Below are positions 9,226-17,415 of a stretch of 61,933 nucleotides of DNA, one piece after another. The stretch is from Flavobacteriaceae bacterium UBA3179. Its GTDB lineage: Bacteria > Bacteroidota > Bacteroidia > Flavobacteriales > Flavobacteriaceae. The stretch lies in contig DEXR01000029.1 of the NCBI GenBank assembly GCA_002364245.1, positions 16,480-78,412 of the forward strand, in the 5' to 3' direction. Positions within the stretch are counted from its first letter, which is position 1, and every line of letters starts with the position of its first letter. The notes beneath the pieces were generated by a model. The model did no database searches. It saw only the letters and a list, made by a program, of their open reading frames with translations, and was not told the DNA's origin. Both the position numbers and the translations under genes were made by a program.

Positions 9226-9507
9226 ATGAGTAATGATGAAAACAAATACTATATATTAAAAGTAAAATATTCGGTTCAGGAAATTTCTGGAAAGAAAAAG
9301 AATGGTAAAAAATCAATTCATAAAAGAAAGAAACGGTATTTAGTTAAAAATCTTGATACGTTAGACAGCAAATTTCAGGATATTGAACACGCATTGACCG
9401 AAGTGGATACTTCTACTTCTAAAAATATCTTTACTATTTTTAAAGATTATATAGTTCGGTTTGGTTCTAACTGCAATTCTACATATCATAGAATGTTACG
9501 AACTTAA
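9226..9507 (+). CDS. Hypothetical basic protein, 93 aa
   Basis: The family is not recognised. The N-terminal half is strongly basic, with many Lys residues between positions 22 and 41 (GKKKNGKKSIHKRKKRYLVK). The C-terminal half (FTIFKDYIVRFGSNCNSTYH) is mildly hydrophobic. There is no signal peptide and no clear membrane segment. A consensus -7 box 23 bp upstream and a strong terminator just after the stop support a real single-gene transcript. The gene lies between the two copies of the duplicated element. The charge would suit nucleic-acid or ribosome contact, but that is speculation. No function is assigned. Confidence 0.55.
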   Translation: MSNDENKYYILKVKYSVQEISGKKKNGKKSIHKRKKRYLVKNLDTLDSKFQDIEHALTEVDTSTSKNIFTIFKDYIVRFGSNCNSTYHRMLRT

Positions 9508-9532
9508 ACCTTTCTAATACATTATTTATAAA

Positions 9533-9564
9533 AAGCAAGCGCTGTATATGTCGCTTGCTTTTTT
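9533..9564 (+). terminator. Rho-independent terminator of the 93-aa ORF
   Basis: Arms AAGCAAGCG (9533-9541) and CGCTTGCTT (9552-9560) enclose a ten-base loop and run into a T6 tract. It begins 26 bp after the stop codon. Confidence 0.85.
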
Positions 9565-9660
9565 GCTTTATATAAACTCTGTTTGCTGAAGAAGTATTCA
9601 TGTGAAATTGAAAACGGCTCACAATAAAAATTTGCTTATTGGTTTAGAGTTCTAGCTACA

Positions 9661-9710
9661 GATCGCCAACCCTTCAGATTTGATGCAAAAAAGCGAACGA
9701 GTTGTGGAGG
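9661..9710 (+). repeat. Possible decayed third copy of the duplicated element (partial)
   Basis: Read on the plus strand, TCGCCAaCCC, then ATTTG..GCA, an A6 tract and GCGAACgAGT follow the same order as the first half of copies 1 and 2. There are several mismatches and small gaps, and the second half with promoter box and 5' hairpin is not recognisable. Similarity judged by eye. The rest of 9565-9762 holds nothing I can name. Confidence 0.35.
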
Positions 9711-9788
9711 GAGGGGAACGGCTCGCAACTATGTTTGTTCAAAGAAATAAAGTTTTGGTAATTGCTCGCCACCCCAAATTTGGCGCAT

Positions 9789-9864
9789 AAAAAAAGGCGA
9801 ACAAGTGTTCACCTTTTTTTGCCCCAAATCTTACCATAAACTTAACCTACTTATGCTATGGTAT
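9789..9864 (-). ncRNA. Candidate small RNA gene, copy 2 (~76 nt)
   Basis: It has the same architecture as copy 1. A TATATTTG box (9869-9876) comes first, then a 5' hairpin with arms ACCATA/TATGGT (9857-9862 and 9833-9838), an unpaired GATTTGGGGC, A7, and a terminator hairpin GGTGAAC/GTTCGCC followed by T7. Against copy 1, one G-C pair of the terminator stem is an A-U pair here and the stem gains one pair, so the structure is kept while the sequence changes. The 5' hairpin is one pair longer than in copy 1. Confidence 0.6.
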
Positions 9865-9868
9865 GGTT

Positions 9869-9876
9869 CAAATATA
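9869..9876 (-). promoter_or_regulatory. -7 box of candidate small RNA copy 2
   Basis: TATATTTG on the minus strand, placed relative to the 5' hairpin as in copy 1. Confidence 0.6.
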
Positions 9877-9982
9877 TATCAATTTTTAGTTTTACCATAA
9901 GGCTTTTCCTACTTTTGGATGAACTGTTTTATAAACTCGATTAACGGTTTAATTATAGCTAATTATGCTGTTTTTTAACCGT

Positions 9983-11881
9983 TTAGTAAGCTCTTTCTGG
10001 GTTTCCTTCGTAGAAATGAACATATGCTTTGTTTACCACTCGCTTTCCGCCATCGGTTGGATAATTACCTGTAAAATACCAATCGCCTAAATTTTTAGGA
10101 CAAGCTTTATGTAAGTCATCTACCGATTGAAAAATCAATTTTACATCTGCGTTTATGTTTTCATCACTTATAATTTCAGCAATTTTATCTGAAACTTCTT
10201 GATCGCTAAAAGGAGCATATAGTTCTTTTACATAATTCACCACATCTTTGTCTTCTGTCTCTAATTGTTCTTTACATTTATGGTAAATCTCTTCAACAAC
10301 ATCATAAGTGCCTTGTTCTTTATGCAATGCTAATGCTGCTTGAAAAGCCACTAAATCTTCCAAGCGAGCCATATCGATACCGTAACAGTCTGGATATCGA
10401 ATTTGCGGTGCCGATGAAACCACAACAATTTGTTTAGGGTTTAATCGATCAAGCATTTTTAAAATACTCTTTTTTAATGTTGTCCCTCGTACAATACTAT
10501 CATCAATGATTACCAGATTGTCTGTAGGTTTAACAACACCGTAGGTTACATCATACACATGAGCTACAAGATCGTCACGGCTACTATCTTCAGTAATAAA
10601 GGTTCGTAGTTTTACGTCTTTAATCGCAATTTTTTCGGTGCGAATTTTATGTTGCTGTATCTGCTGAAGCCTTTCAGTAGTTAAATTTCCTTCTTCTTCA
10701 AGAATAGCTTCATTTTTCTGTTTGTTCAGTTCGTTTTGAGCAGCGTCTAGCATTCCGTAGAAAGATGTTTCAGCTGTATTTGGGATAAATGAAAACACGG
10801 TATTTTCGGTATCGTGATTGATTTCCTTTAAAACTCTTGGCATTACCAAACGTCCTAACTCTTTTCGTTCTTCATAAATTTCTGCATCACTTCCGCGAGA
10901 AAAATAAATACGTTCAAACGAACAGGATTTACGTTCCAAAGGCTCTAAAATTTGTTTTTCTGAAAAACTACCGTCTTTTTTCAAGATAATTGCGTGTCCA
11001 GGCTCTACTTCTTTAATATCCTCAAACGAAACATTAAATACCGTCTGAATTGCCGGTCTTTCTGAAGCCACCACAATCACCTCGTCATCTTTGTAATAAT
11101 ATGCTGGACGAATTCCGGCCGGATCGCGCAAAACAAATGCATCACCGTGACCTAACATTCCTGCCATGGCATATCCGCCATCCCAATCCCTAGCCGATTT
11201 TTTGAGTATTTTTTCAATTTTTAGCTTATCGGCAATAAAAGGGGAGGCTTCCATTTTATTCAAGCCATCTTTTTTGGCCTTTTTATAAAGTTTACGCACG
11301 CCTTCATCTAGAAAATGCCCAATTTTTTCCATTACGGTAATGGTGTCGGCTTTCTCTTTTGGGTGCATCCCAAGCTTGATCAAGTTGTTGAATTGCTCGG
11401 TTGTGTTCGTCATATTAAAATTACCGGCAATAATTAAATTACGGTGCATCCAGTTGTTTTGACGAAGAAAAGGGTGTACGTTTTCTACACTGTTAATGCC
11501 AAAAGTTCCGTAACGAACGTGGCCTAACATCAATTCACCAATGTAGGGGATGTTTTTCTTTTGAGCGGCCACATCATTTTTGTATTCTGGGTGGCTTTGA
11601 AACTCTTCGTTAATGCGCCCATTAATCTGAGCAAAAATATCCTGTATGGGTTGCGATTTGTTAGAGCGAACTCGGCTTATATAGCGTTCTCCAGGATCTA
11701 CATCGAGCTTAATACTAGCAAAACCGGCACCGTCTTGGCCACGGTTGTGCTGTTTTTCCATCATTAAGTACATTTTATTTACTCCATAAAATGCAGTTCC
11801 GTACTTTTCTTTATAATATTCAAGAGGTTTCAGCAATCGTACCATTGCTATTCCGCATTCGTGTTTTAAAGCGTCGCTCAT
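9983..11881 (-). CDS. purF: Amidophosphoribosyltransferase-type glutamine amidotransferase
   Basis: 632 aa. It starts with HECGIAM, where Cys9 is the class II glutaminase nucleophile; activation would need removal of the eight preceding residues. QHNRGQDGAGF and GHVRYGT are glutaminase-domain motifs. The phosphoribosyltransferase domain carries the PRPP loop LVIIDDSIVRGTTLKKSI at about residues 460-477. The protein is longer than E. coli PurF (505 aa), with an insertion rich in Glu, Gln and Lys before the PRPP loop, as seen in a Bacteroidota subgroup. The reaction is transfer of amide nitrogen to PRPP, the first step of purine synthesis. A second, classical PurF may exist elsewhere in the genome. 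It is transcribed apart from the upstream PfkB gene, which has a terminator. Confidence 0.85.
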   Translation of the reverse strand: MSDALKHECGIAMVRLLKPLEYYKEKYGTAFYGVNKMYLMMEKQHNRGQDGAGFASIKLDVDPGERYISRVRSNKSQPIQDIFAQINGRINEEFQSHPEYKNDVAAQKKNIPYIGELMLGHVRYGTFGINSVENVHPFLRQNNWMHRNLIIAGNFNMTNTTEQFNNLIKLGMHPKEKADTITVMEKIGHFLDEGVRKLYKKAKKDGLNKMEASPFIADKLKIEKILKKSARDWDGGYAMAGMLGHGDAFVLRDPAGIRPAYYYKDDEVIVVASERPAIQTVFNVSFEDIKEVEPGHAIILKKDGSFSEKQILEPLERKSCSFERIYFSRGSDAEIYEERKELGRLVMPRVLKEINHDTENTVFSFIPNTAETSFYGMLDAAQNELNKQKNEAILEEEGNLTTERLQQIQQHKIRTEKIAIKDVKLRTFITEDSSRDDLVAHVYDVTYGVVKPTDNLVIIDDSIVRGTTLKKSILKMLDRLNPKQIVVVSSAPQIRYPDCYGIDMARLEDLVAFQAALALHKEQGTYDVVEEIYHKCKEQLETEDKDVVNYVKELYAPFSDQEVSDKIAEIISDENINADVKLIFQSVDDLHKACPKNLGDWYFTGNYPTDGGKRVVNKAYVHFYEGNPERAY

Positions 11882-11905
11882 TTTTTCTGAAATATTAATT
11901 CAATT

Positions 11906-11930
11906 AAAAACGCCCTGAAAATTCAGGGCG
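11906..11930 (-). terminator. Rho-independent terminator of the PfkB-family kinase gene
   Basis: CGCCCTGA and TCAGGGCG flank a four-base loop and are followed on the minus strand by T5. It sits in the 54 bp between the kinase stop codon and the purF start. Confidence 0.85.
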
Positions 11931-11935
11931 CGTTG

Positions 11936-12859
11936 TTATGTTAATTCTATATCAAATTGTGTTAGGTTTTGAAATTGCTTCAAACGCCTGTGTACTTCTT
12001 TTTTTGTGAGACTTTCCAATCGTTCCGTGCCAAATTTTTCGACACAGAAGGAAGCTAAAGCCGAACCATAAATAATGGCGTTTTTCATATTCTCAAAACT
12101 ATAATCTGCTGTTTTTGCTAAATAGCCTGTAAATCCACCTGCAAAAGTATCGCCTGCTCCAGTAGGATCAAAAACTTCTTCTAATGGTAATGCTGGTGCA
12201 AAAAAGACATCTTCTTCATGAAACAATAAGGCTCCATGCTCTCCCTTTTTTATCACCACATATTTTGGTCCCATCTCTCTAATTTTTTGAGCTGCCACAA
12301 CTAATGAATATTCCCCGGTTAATTGTCTGGCTTCTTCATCATTAATGGTAATCACGTCTACTTTGGCAATCACCTGTTTTAATTCGGCTAATGCGTTATC
12401 CATCCAAAAGTTCATCGTATCAAGTACAATTAATTTTGGCGAATCCATTTGCTCAATTACACTCAATTGGACGAGCGGATGCAAGTTTCCTAACATCACT
12501 ACTTCAGCGTCTTTGTAGTCTTTTGGTACTTTAGGCTGGAAGTTTTCTAGCACATTCAGTTCTGTTGCTAGCGTATCACGAGAATTCATATCGTTATGGT
12601 ACTTACCGCTCCAAAAGAATGTTTTACCTTCTTTTATAATTTCAAGTCCTGAAACATCTAAATTATTGTTTTTTAGCATCGCGATATATTTCTCTGGAAA
12701 ATCACCACCTACAACTGAAACAATAGCGCCATCGGCATTAAATTGGCTGGCTGCCAGTCCTATATATGTAGCGGCGCCACCTAATATTTTATCGGTTTTA
12801 CCAAATGGAGTTTCAATAGCGTCGAAGGCCACAGTACCAACAATAACGAGTTTGCTCAT
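11936..12859 (-). CDS. PfkB family carbohydrate/nucleoside kinase
   Basis: 307 aa, the usual ribokinase-fold size. The N-terminal GGAATYIGLAASQF is the PfkB glycine motif. DPTGAGDTFAGGF (about 234-246) contains the catalytic Asp and the anion hole. TINDEEARQLTG is a typical central motif. The substrate cannot be read from sequence; sugar or nucleoside phosphorylation is expected. The gene has its own TAnnTTTG box and terminator upstream of purF. A role in supplying phosphoribosyl precursors is only a guess from position. Confidence 0.85.
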   Translation of the reverse strand: MSKLVIVGTVAFDAIETPFGKTDKILGGAATYIGLAASQFNADGAIVSVVGGDFPEKYIAMLKNNNLDVSGLEIIKEGKTFFWSGKYHNDMNSRDTLATELNVLENFQPKVPKDYKDAEVVMLGNLHPLVQLSVIEQMDSPKLIVLDTMNFWMDNALAELKQVIAKVDVITINDEEARQLTGEYSLVVAAQKIREMGPKYVVIKKGEHGALLFHEEDVFFAPALPLEEVFDPTGAGDTFAGGFTGYLAKTADYSFENMKNAIIYGSALASFCVEKFGTERLESLTKKEVHRRLKQFQNLTQFDIELT

Positions 12860-12882
12860 AAAAGGATTTTAAATTGAGGGTG

Positions 12883-12890
12883 CAAATTTA
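12883..12890 (-). promoter_or_regulatory. -7 box of the PfkB-family gene
   Basis: TAAATTTG on the minus strand fits TAnnTTTG and lies 23 bp upstream of the ATG at 12859. No -33 TTTG lies at the normal spacing. Confidence 0.5.
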
Positions 12891-13099
12891 GCGAAATAAT
12901 TTAGAAAATAAATTGATTTTAACAAAGACTAAAAAAACTTTAATTAGTTGATAGTCAGTAAATTTTAGTGCTATAACTTAGTTCGCTTATTTTCAATAAA
13001 TATATATTCGATTACAGAAATCGAGTAATTAGGGCTTTTATCGAATGTTTTTTTTGACACATGATAATTTTCTTACAATTGCGCTTCAATTATTTTATT

Positions 13100-13713
13100 A
13101 TGATTAAACAGCTTTATTTTCTTGGTTTATTAACTTTTTCTGTACAAATGAGCTTTTCTCAAGTAGGTATAGGTACTGTAACCCCATCTGCTGAATTAGA
13201 AATTGAGACATCCTCAGGAGATATTCCTGCCCTTAAATTAAATCCGCAAACTAATCCTATAGGTAATGAAATGGGACAATTAGCTGTAATTGGTGATAAA
13301 TTATATATGTATGATGATGTTCGGGCAAAATATCTGAGTGTGGAAACTACTGCGCTGCAATTTGCGAAAGATGGCACTGCAGATAACGACCCCCTTAGAT
13401 TTGGTGGTGATGTTAAAGATAATGGAAGTGGTGCGAAAATGCCTTTCAATGGAACTATAGTATATTGTACTATACAATCATCTGGGGAAAAGAAGACAAA
13501 GAATTTGACATCAAAATTAACGGTATCGATGTTGGAAATAATACAGAAGACCCTACCTTAGATGGAAAAATTCAATTGAATGAAGGGTCTTTTCTTTATA
13601 CTTCTTTCAATATTGATTTTAACGCTGGGGACTTTATCGCAATGGAAGTAAGAAATGAAGGGCTAAATGTTCAAGACCCAGCAGCCATTATTTGGGTAAA
13701 ATGGCGACAATAA
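13100..13713 (+). pseudogene. VGIGT-type secreted surface protein, broken by a one-base frameshift
   Basis: The ATG at 13100 starts a signal peptide (MIKQLYFLGLLTFSVQMSFS). It is followed by QVGIGTVTPSAELEIE, the hallmark N-terminus of many secreted Bacteroidota proteins with tail-fibre-like repeats. The frame stops at 13561. From about 13490 the -1 frame continues with a sensible sequence (KEFDIKINGIDVGNN ... GDFIAMEVRNEGL) to the stop at 13713. Adding one A to the A4 run at 13488-13491 would join the two parts into about 204 aa. The open frame extends up to 13061, but the signal peptide marks 13100 as the better start. Either the gene is a recent pseudogene or the base is a sequencing error. 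Confidence 0.75.
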
Positions 13714-13717
13714 TTAA

Positions 13718-14356
13718 TTACTTCCTCCCAAAATCTGCCGGAATTTCGCCCCACGCTTTGGTTTCCCATTTAACCACTTTGGTTGAATACGTGTTGTTTT
13801 TCAGCCATGTTTCGGCTCGGGCAATTAATTCAAATAACGATTTATTTTTTGAAGACTTCTTTAATTTAGTATTGCACTTTTTTCGCTTTACCCACCCCAT
13901 TGCAATTTTACTGTCACTATAAACAATACGGTCGCTATTGTTTTTCTTTAGATAGGCGAGACCATGGACCAACGCTAAAAACTCGCCTACGTTATTGGTG
14001 CCTTGCTGAAAAGGTCCCTGATGAAACAACTGTTTATGCGTTTGGGTATCCACCCCTCGGTATTCCATTTTACCTGGATTACCGCTAGAAGCTGCATCTA
14101 CAGAGATAGAATATAAATTTGGTTGTCCTATTTTCTCAAGTTGTTCTTTGGTGAGCGTTTTTTTCTTTTTAGTGTTTTTTCCTCTATAGTCTGCGTATTC
14201 TTTATTGTAGGCTATTTTGGCTTCTTTTAAACTTTCAAAACTCTTATATTGAGCGCCGGTCACCCCTGTAATGGCTTTTTTGCATTCCTTCCAGCTATGG
14301 AAGATACCTGTGGGATTCCCGAACCAGACAACATAATATTTTTTAGGTTTTGCCAT
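13718..14356 (-). CDS. rnhA: Ribonuclease H1 with N-terminal viroplasmin domain
   Basis: 212 aa. Residues 1-50 (KYYVVWFGNPTGIFHSWKEC ... YKSFESLKEAKIAY) form the caulimovirus-viroplasmin/RNA-DNA hybrid-binding domain. The RNase H fold follows, with acidic active-site residues in SVDAASSGNPG, GEFLALVHGLAYL, VYSDSKIAMGWV and PADFGRK. It removes RNA from RNA-DNA hybrids. Its ATG shares one base with the purN stop codon, so the two genes are co-transcribed. Its 3' end meets the convergent surface-protein pseudogene after 4 bp. Confidence 0.92.
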   Translation of the reverse strand: MAKPKKYYVVWFGNPTGIFHSWKECKKAITGVTGAQYKSFESLKEAKIAYNKEYADYRGKNTKKKKTLTKEQLEKIGQPNLYSISVDAASSGNPGKMEYRGVDTQTHKQLFHQGPFQQGTNNVGEFLALVHGLAYLKKNNSDRIVYSDSKIAMGWVKRKKCNTKLKKSSKNKSLFELIARAETWLKNNTYSTKVVKWETKAWGEIPADFGRK

Positions 14357-14937
14357 TAATTAGTTTCTTCAGCAATTAATAATTCTTCAATCACTTTCGG
14401 AAAATGCTCATATTCTAGCTTATGTACTTTTTCAGCAACTGTTTTTGGGGTTTCATTTACTGAAAGCGGTGTTTTTTCTTGAAATATAACCGCACCTTCA
14501 TCATAATTTGCGTTCACATAATGAATTGTAATACCAGTTTCTGTCTCTTTATTTGCAATAACTGCTTCATGAACATAATTTCCATACATGCCTTTTCCGC
14601 CATATTTTGGAAGCAAAGCTGGATGGATGTTGATTACTTTGTTGGGGTATTCTTTCAGTATTATTTCAGGGAATTTCCATAGAAAACCAGCTAAAACAAT
14701 AAGGTCTGGCTTGGTTTCTTGAAGTGTTTTTAAAATGCCCTTTTGCGAAAATAAATTTTCCTTATTAAAGTATAACGATTTGATATTATGATTTTTGGCC
14801 TTTTCCAGCACCTTGGCATTTTTCTTGTTTGACAATACAAGAATAACTTCACCAATTTTAGATTGTTTAAAATATTTAATTATATTTTCGGTATTGGTAC
14901 CACTACCGGAAGCGAATATAACAATGCGTTTTTTCAT
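14356..14937 (-). CDS. purN: Phosphoribosylglycinamide formyltransferase
   Basis: 193 aa from the ATG at 14937 (MKKRIVIFASGSGTNTENII). The open frame extends 16 codons upstream, but those residues are not part of the family. Motifs are SGSGTNTENI (phosphate binding), NIHPALLPKYGGKGMYG (catalytic Asn-His) and GITIHYVNANYDEGAVIFQ (with the catalytic Asp). It formylates GAR using 10-formyltetrahydrofolate in purine synthesis. It is divergent from acpP and overlaps the start of rnhA by one base. Confidence 0.93.
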   Translation of the reverse strand: MKKRIVIFASGSGTNTENIIKYFKQSKIGEVILVLSNKKNAKVLEKAKNHNIKSLYFNKENLFSQKGILKTLQETKPDLIVLAGFLWKFPEIILKEYPNKVINIHPALLPKYGGKGMYGNYVHEAVIANKETETGITIHYVNANYDEGAVIFQEKTPLSVNETPKTVAEKVHKLEYEHFPKVIEELLIAEETN

Positions 14938-15076
14938 CAAAATAACAATGAGGTTTTTCAAGAAGTAATATAAAATAAATAACAAAAGTACGGTAATAGG
15001 GTTTTACTTCTCCCAAAAATGTTTAAATTGGTATTCACATTTTATGTTTAAAATGGTGTATTAAATTAAAAAATTT

Positions 15077-15084
15077 TATTTTTG
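15077..15084 (+). promoter_or_regulatory. -7 box of the acpP operon
   Basis: TATTTTTG fits TAnnTTTG and lies 30 bp upstream of the acpP ATG, in the AT-rich intergenic region divergent from purN. Confidence 0.6.
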
Positions 15085-15114
15085 CCACTTAATTAAATTT
15101 TAAAAACAAAGATT

Positions 15115-15348
15115 ATGTCAGACATTGCATCAAGAGTAAAAGCAATTATAGTAGACAAACTAGGAGTTGACGAAAACGAAGTTGTTAACGAAGCAAGCTT
15201 TACAAACGACTTAGGAGCTGATTCCTTGGATACAGTTGAACTTATTATGGAGTTCGAAAAAGAATTTGATATTCAAATTCCAGATGACCAAGCTGAAAAC
15301 ATTGCAACAGTAGGTCAAGCAGTTTCGTATATAGAAGAAGCTAAATAA
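15115..15348 (+). CDS. acpP: Acyl carrier protein
   Basis: 77 aa, acidic. The phosphopantetheine attachment site is Ser37 in [15 protein letters not shown]. It carries growing acyl chains in fatty acid synthesis. It is first gene of acpP-fabF-rnc-IPExxxVDY-pyk, an order common in Bacteroidota; fabF starts 12 bp after its stop codon. Confidence 0.97.
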   Translation: MSDIASRVKAIIVDKLGVDENEVVNEASFTNDLGADSLDTVELIMEFEKEFDIQIPDDQAENIATVGQAVSYIEEAK

Positions 15349-15360
15349 ATTTAGTCCTTT

Positions 15361-16614
15361 ATGGAACTTAAGCGAGTTGTAGTTACAGGTCTTGGAGCAC
15401 TCACGCCCATTGGTAATACTATTCCTGAATATTGGGAAGGATTAATCAATGGTAAAAGCGGGTGTGCACCTATCACGTATTTTGATGCTGAAAAGTTCAA
15501 AACAAAATTCGCTTGCGAGCTAAAAGATTTTAAACCAGAAGATTTTTTTGATAGGAAAGAAGCCAGAAAACTGGATCGCTTTGCCCAATATGCTTTAGTG
15601 TCTTCAGATGAAGCCATTAAAGATGCGGGAATAAACCTAGACGAAGTTGATAAATTTCGCGTAGGTGTTATTTGGGGCGCTGGTATTGGTGGTCTTGAGA
15701 CCTTTCAAAATGAGGTAATAAATTTTGCAGAAGGGGATGGAACACCGCGTTTCAACCCCTTCTTTATCCCTAAAATGATAGCGGATATTGCCCCTGGTAA
15801 TATTTCTATTAAGCACGGATTTATGGGGCCTAACTATACAACGGTCTCTGCCTGTGCTTCTTCTGCCAATGCAATGATTGATGCTTTAAACTACATTCGA
15901 TTAGGTCATTGCGACGTGATTGTTACTGGAGGTAGTGAAGCAGCAGTTACAAAAGCAGGTATGGGAGGATTTAATGCTATGCATGCACTTTCAACCCGAA
16001 ACGACAGTCCTGAAACGGCATCAAGACCATTTGATGCGACACGTGACGGATTTGTGTTAGGAGAAGGAGCTGGCGCATTAATTCTTGAAGAATATGAGCA
16101 CGCTAAAGCACGCGGTGCTAAAATTTATGCCGAAGTTGTTGGTGGCGGAATGTCAAGTGATGCTCACCATATGACGGCTCCACATCCAGATGGAATTGGC
16201 GTAGAGCGTGTAATGCTAAATTGTCTGCGGGATGCAGGAATGAGCCCAAATCAAGTTGATGCCATTAACACGCACGGAACTTCAACGCCACTAGGTGATG
16301 TCGCCGAGTTAAAAGCCATTACTAGTGTTTTTGGTGAACATGCTAAAGATATTAATATAAATTCCACCAAATCCATGACAGGGCATTTATTGGGTGCTGC
16401 TGGAGCGATTGAGGCAATTGCTTCAATATTAGCCATGGAAAATAGTGTAGTACCACCTACTATTAACCATACTACGGTCGATGAAAATATAAATTCATCC
16501 CTTAACCTTACCCTCAATAAAGCTCAAGAGCGCGAAATTAAAGTAGCAATGAGCAATACCTTTGGGTTTGGAGGACATAATGCCTGCGTACTTTTTAAAA
16601 AATTGGACGCATAA
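15361..16614 (+). CDS. fabF: 3-oxoacyl-[acyl-carrier-protein] synthase II
   Basis: 417 aa, full length. The nucleophile is Cys165 in SACASSANA. The two catalytic histidines are in NTHGTSTPLGD and NSTKSMTGHLLGAAGA. The C-terminal SNTFGFGGHNACVLF is the usual KAS II ending. It condenses malonyl-ACP with acyl-ACP in chain elongation. It is directly downstream of acpP, and rnc follows after 7 bp. Confidence 0.97.
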   Translation: MELKRVVVTGLGALTPIGNTIPEYWEGLINGKSGCAPITYFDAEKFKTKFACELKDFKPEDFFDRKEARKLDRFAQYALVSSDEAIKDAGINLDEVDKFRVGVIWGAGIGGLETFQNEVINFAEGDGTPRFNPFFIPKMIADIAPGNISIKHGFMGPNYTTVSACASSANAMIDALNYIRLGHCDVIVTGGSEAAVTKAGMGGFNAMHALSTRNDSPETASRPFDATRDGFVLGEGAGALILEEYEHAKARGAKIYAEVVGGGMSSDAHHMTAPHPDGIGVERVMLNCLRDAGMSPNQVDAINTHGTSTPLGDVAELKAITSVFGEHAKDININSTKSMTGHLLGAAGAIEAIASILAMENSVVPPTINHTTVDENINSSLNLTLNKAQEREIKVAMSNTFGFGGHNACVLFKKLDA

Positions 16615-16621
16615 ACACTAG

Positions 16622-17365
16622 ATGACATCTATAAAGCACATATTTAATTCCCGCACTACAAATGACGGGGATTTTTTTTATGCCATGAAAAAAATCCTAG
16701 GCTTTAAACCCAAGGATATCTCTATATACAATGAAGCCTTTACCCATAGGTCTTTACACGAAAAAAATAATAAAGGGCAACCTCAAAATTATGAACGCTT
16801 AGAGTTTTTGGGGGATGCCATGTTGGGCTCGGTAATAGCAGCCCATCTTTTTAACCAAGTGCCTTCAGGTGATGAAGGCTATCTTACCAAAATGCGTTCA
16901 AAAGTAGTGAGCCGCGAACATTTAAATGAGCTAGGGAGAGATTTAAACCTTATTAAATTTTTAAAATCTTCTGTTACTACAGATCAATTTGGAGGAAATA
17001 TTCACGGAAACATTTTCGAAGCATTGGTTGGTGCCATTTATTTGGACCGTGGGTATAAATACTGCGAAAAGTTCATTTATAAACGAGTTATTAAGCCGTA
17101 TGTAGATATTGAACGATTAGAAGGTAAAATAATAAGTTACAAAAGCCTTTTTATTGAATGGTGCCAAAAAAGCAAAAAGCATTTTAAGTTTCACGTATAT
17201 GAAGATACTGGCAAGGATGAATTAAAACACTTTGCTGTAAAACTTCAATTAGAGAATGAAACAATAGCCAAGGCACGTGCTACTTCAAAAAAGAAAGCTG
17301 AAGAAAGGGCAGCAAAAAGAGCTTACTATAAGTTTCAGTCAAAAATTGACAAAGAATTAAACTAA
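16622..17365 (+). CDS. rnc: Ribonuclease III
   Basis: 247 aa. The RNase III signature NYERLEFLGDAMLGSVIAA lies at about residues 56-74. A second acidic metal-binding motif, GNIFEALVGAIYLD, is at about 129-142. A double-stranded-RNA-binding domain fills about 175-242, with the Ala/Lys-rich TSKKKAEERAAKRAYYKF. It processes rRNA precursors and cuts duplex RNA. It is part of the acpP-pyk operon. Confidence 0.96.
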   Translation: MTSIKHIFNSRTTNDGDFFYAMKKILGFKPKDISIYNEAFTHRSLHEKNNKGQPQNYERLEFLGDAMLGSVIAAHLFNQVPSGDEGYLTKMRSKVVSREHLNELGRDLNLIKFLKSSVTTDQFGGNIHGNIFEALVGAIYLDRGYKYCEKFIYKRVIKPYVDIERLEGKIISYKSLFIEWCQKSKKHFKFHVYEDTGKDELKHFAVKLQLENETIAKARATSKKKAEERAAKRAYYKFQSKIDKELN

Positions 17366-17415
17366 GCCCTTCGGTAGTTACCTAAAGTATCCTTATTTTT
17401 ATACTAAAATCCGTT

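Larger units (their letters stand above)
9763..9876. repeat. Copy 2 of the duplicated intergenic element
   Basis: This is a direct repeat of 8867-8978 with few differences: the terminator arms, one extra base before the ATGGT arm on the minus strand, and the base before CAAATATA. It contains the proposed small RNA gene at 9789-9864. It lies 106 bp before the stop-codon end of purF, so the small RNA would point away from purF and towards the 93-aa ORF. Confidence 0.85.

Noticed and set aside
13465..13713. Separate 82-aa gene downstream of the VGIGT protein
   Set aside because: Its sequence continues the upstream protein in another frame, and it has no promoter or signal peptide of its own. 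It is better explained as the second half of a frameshifted gene.
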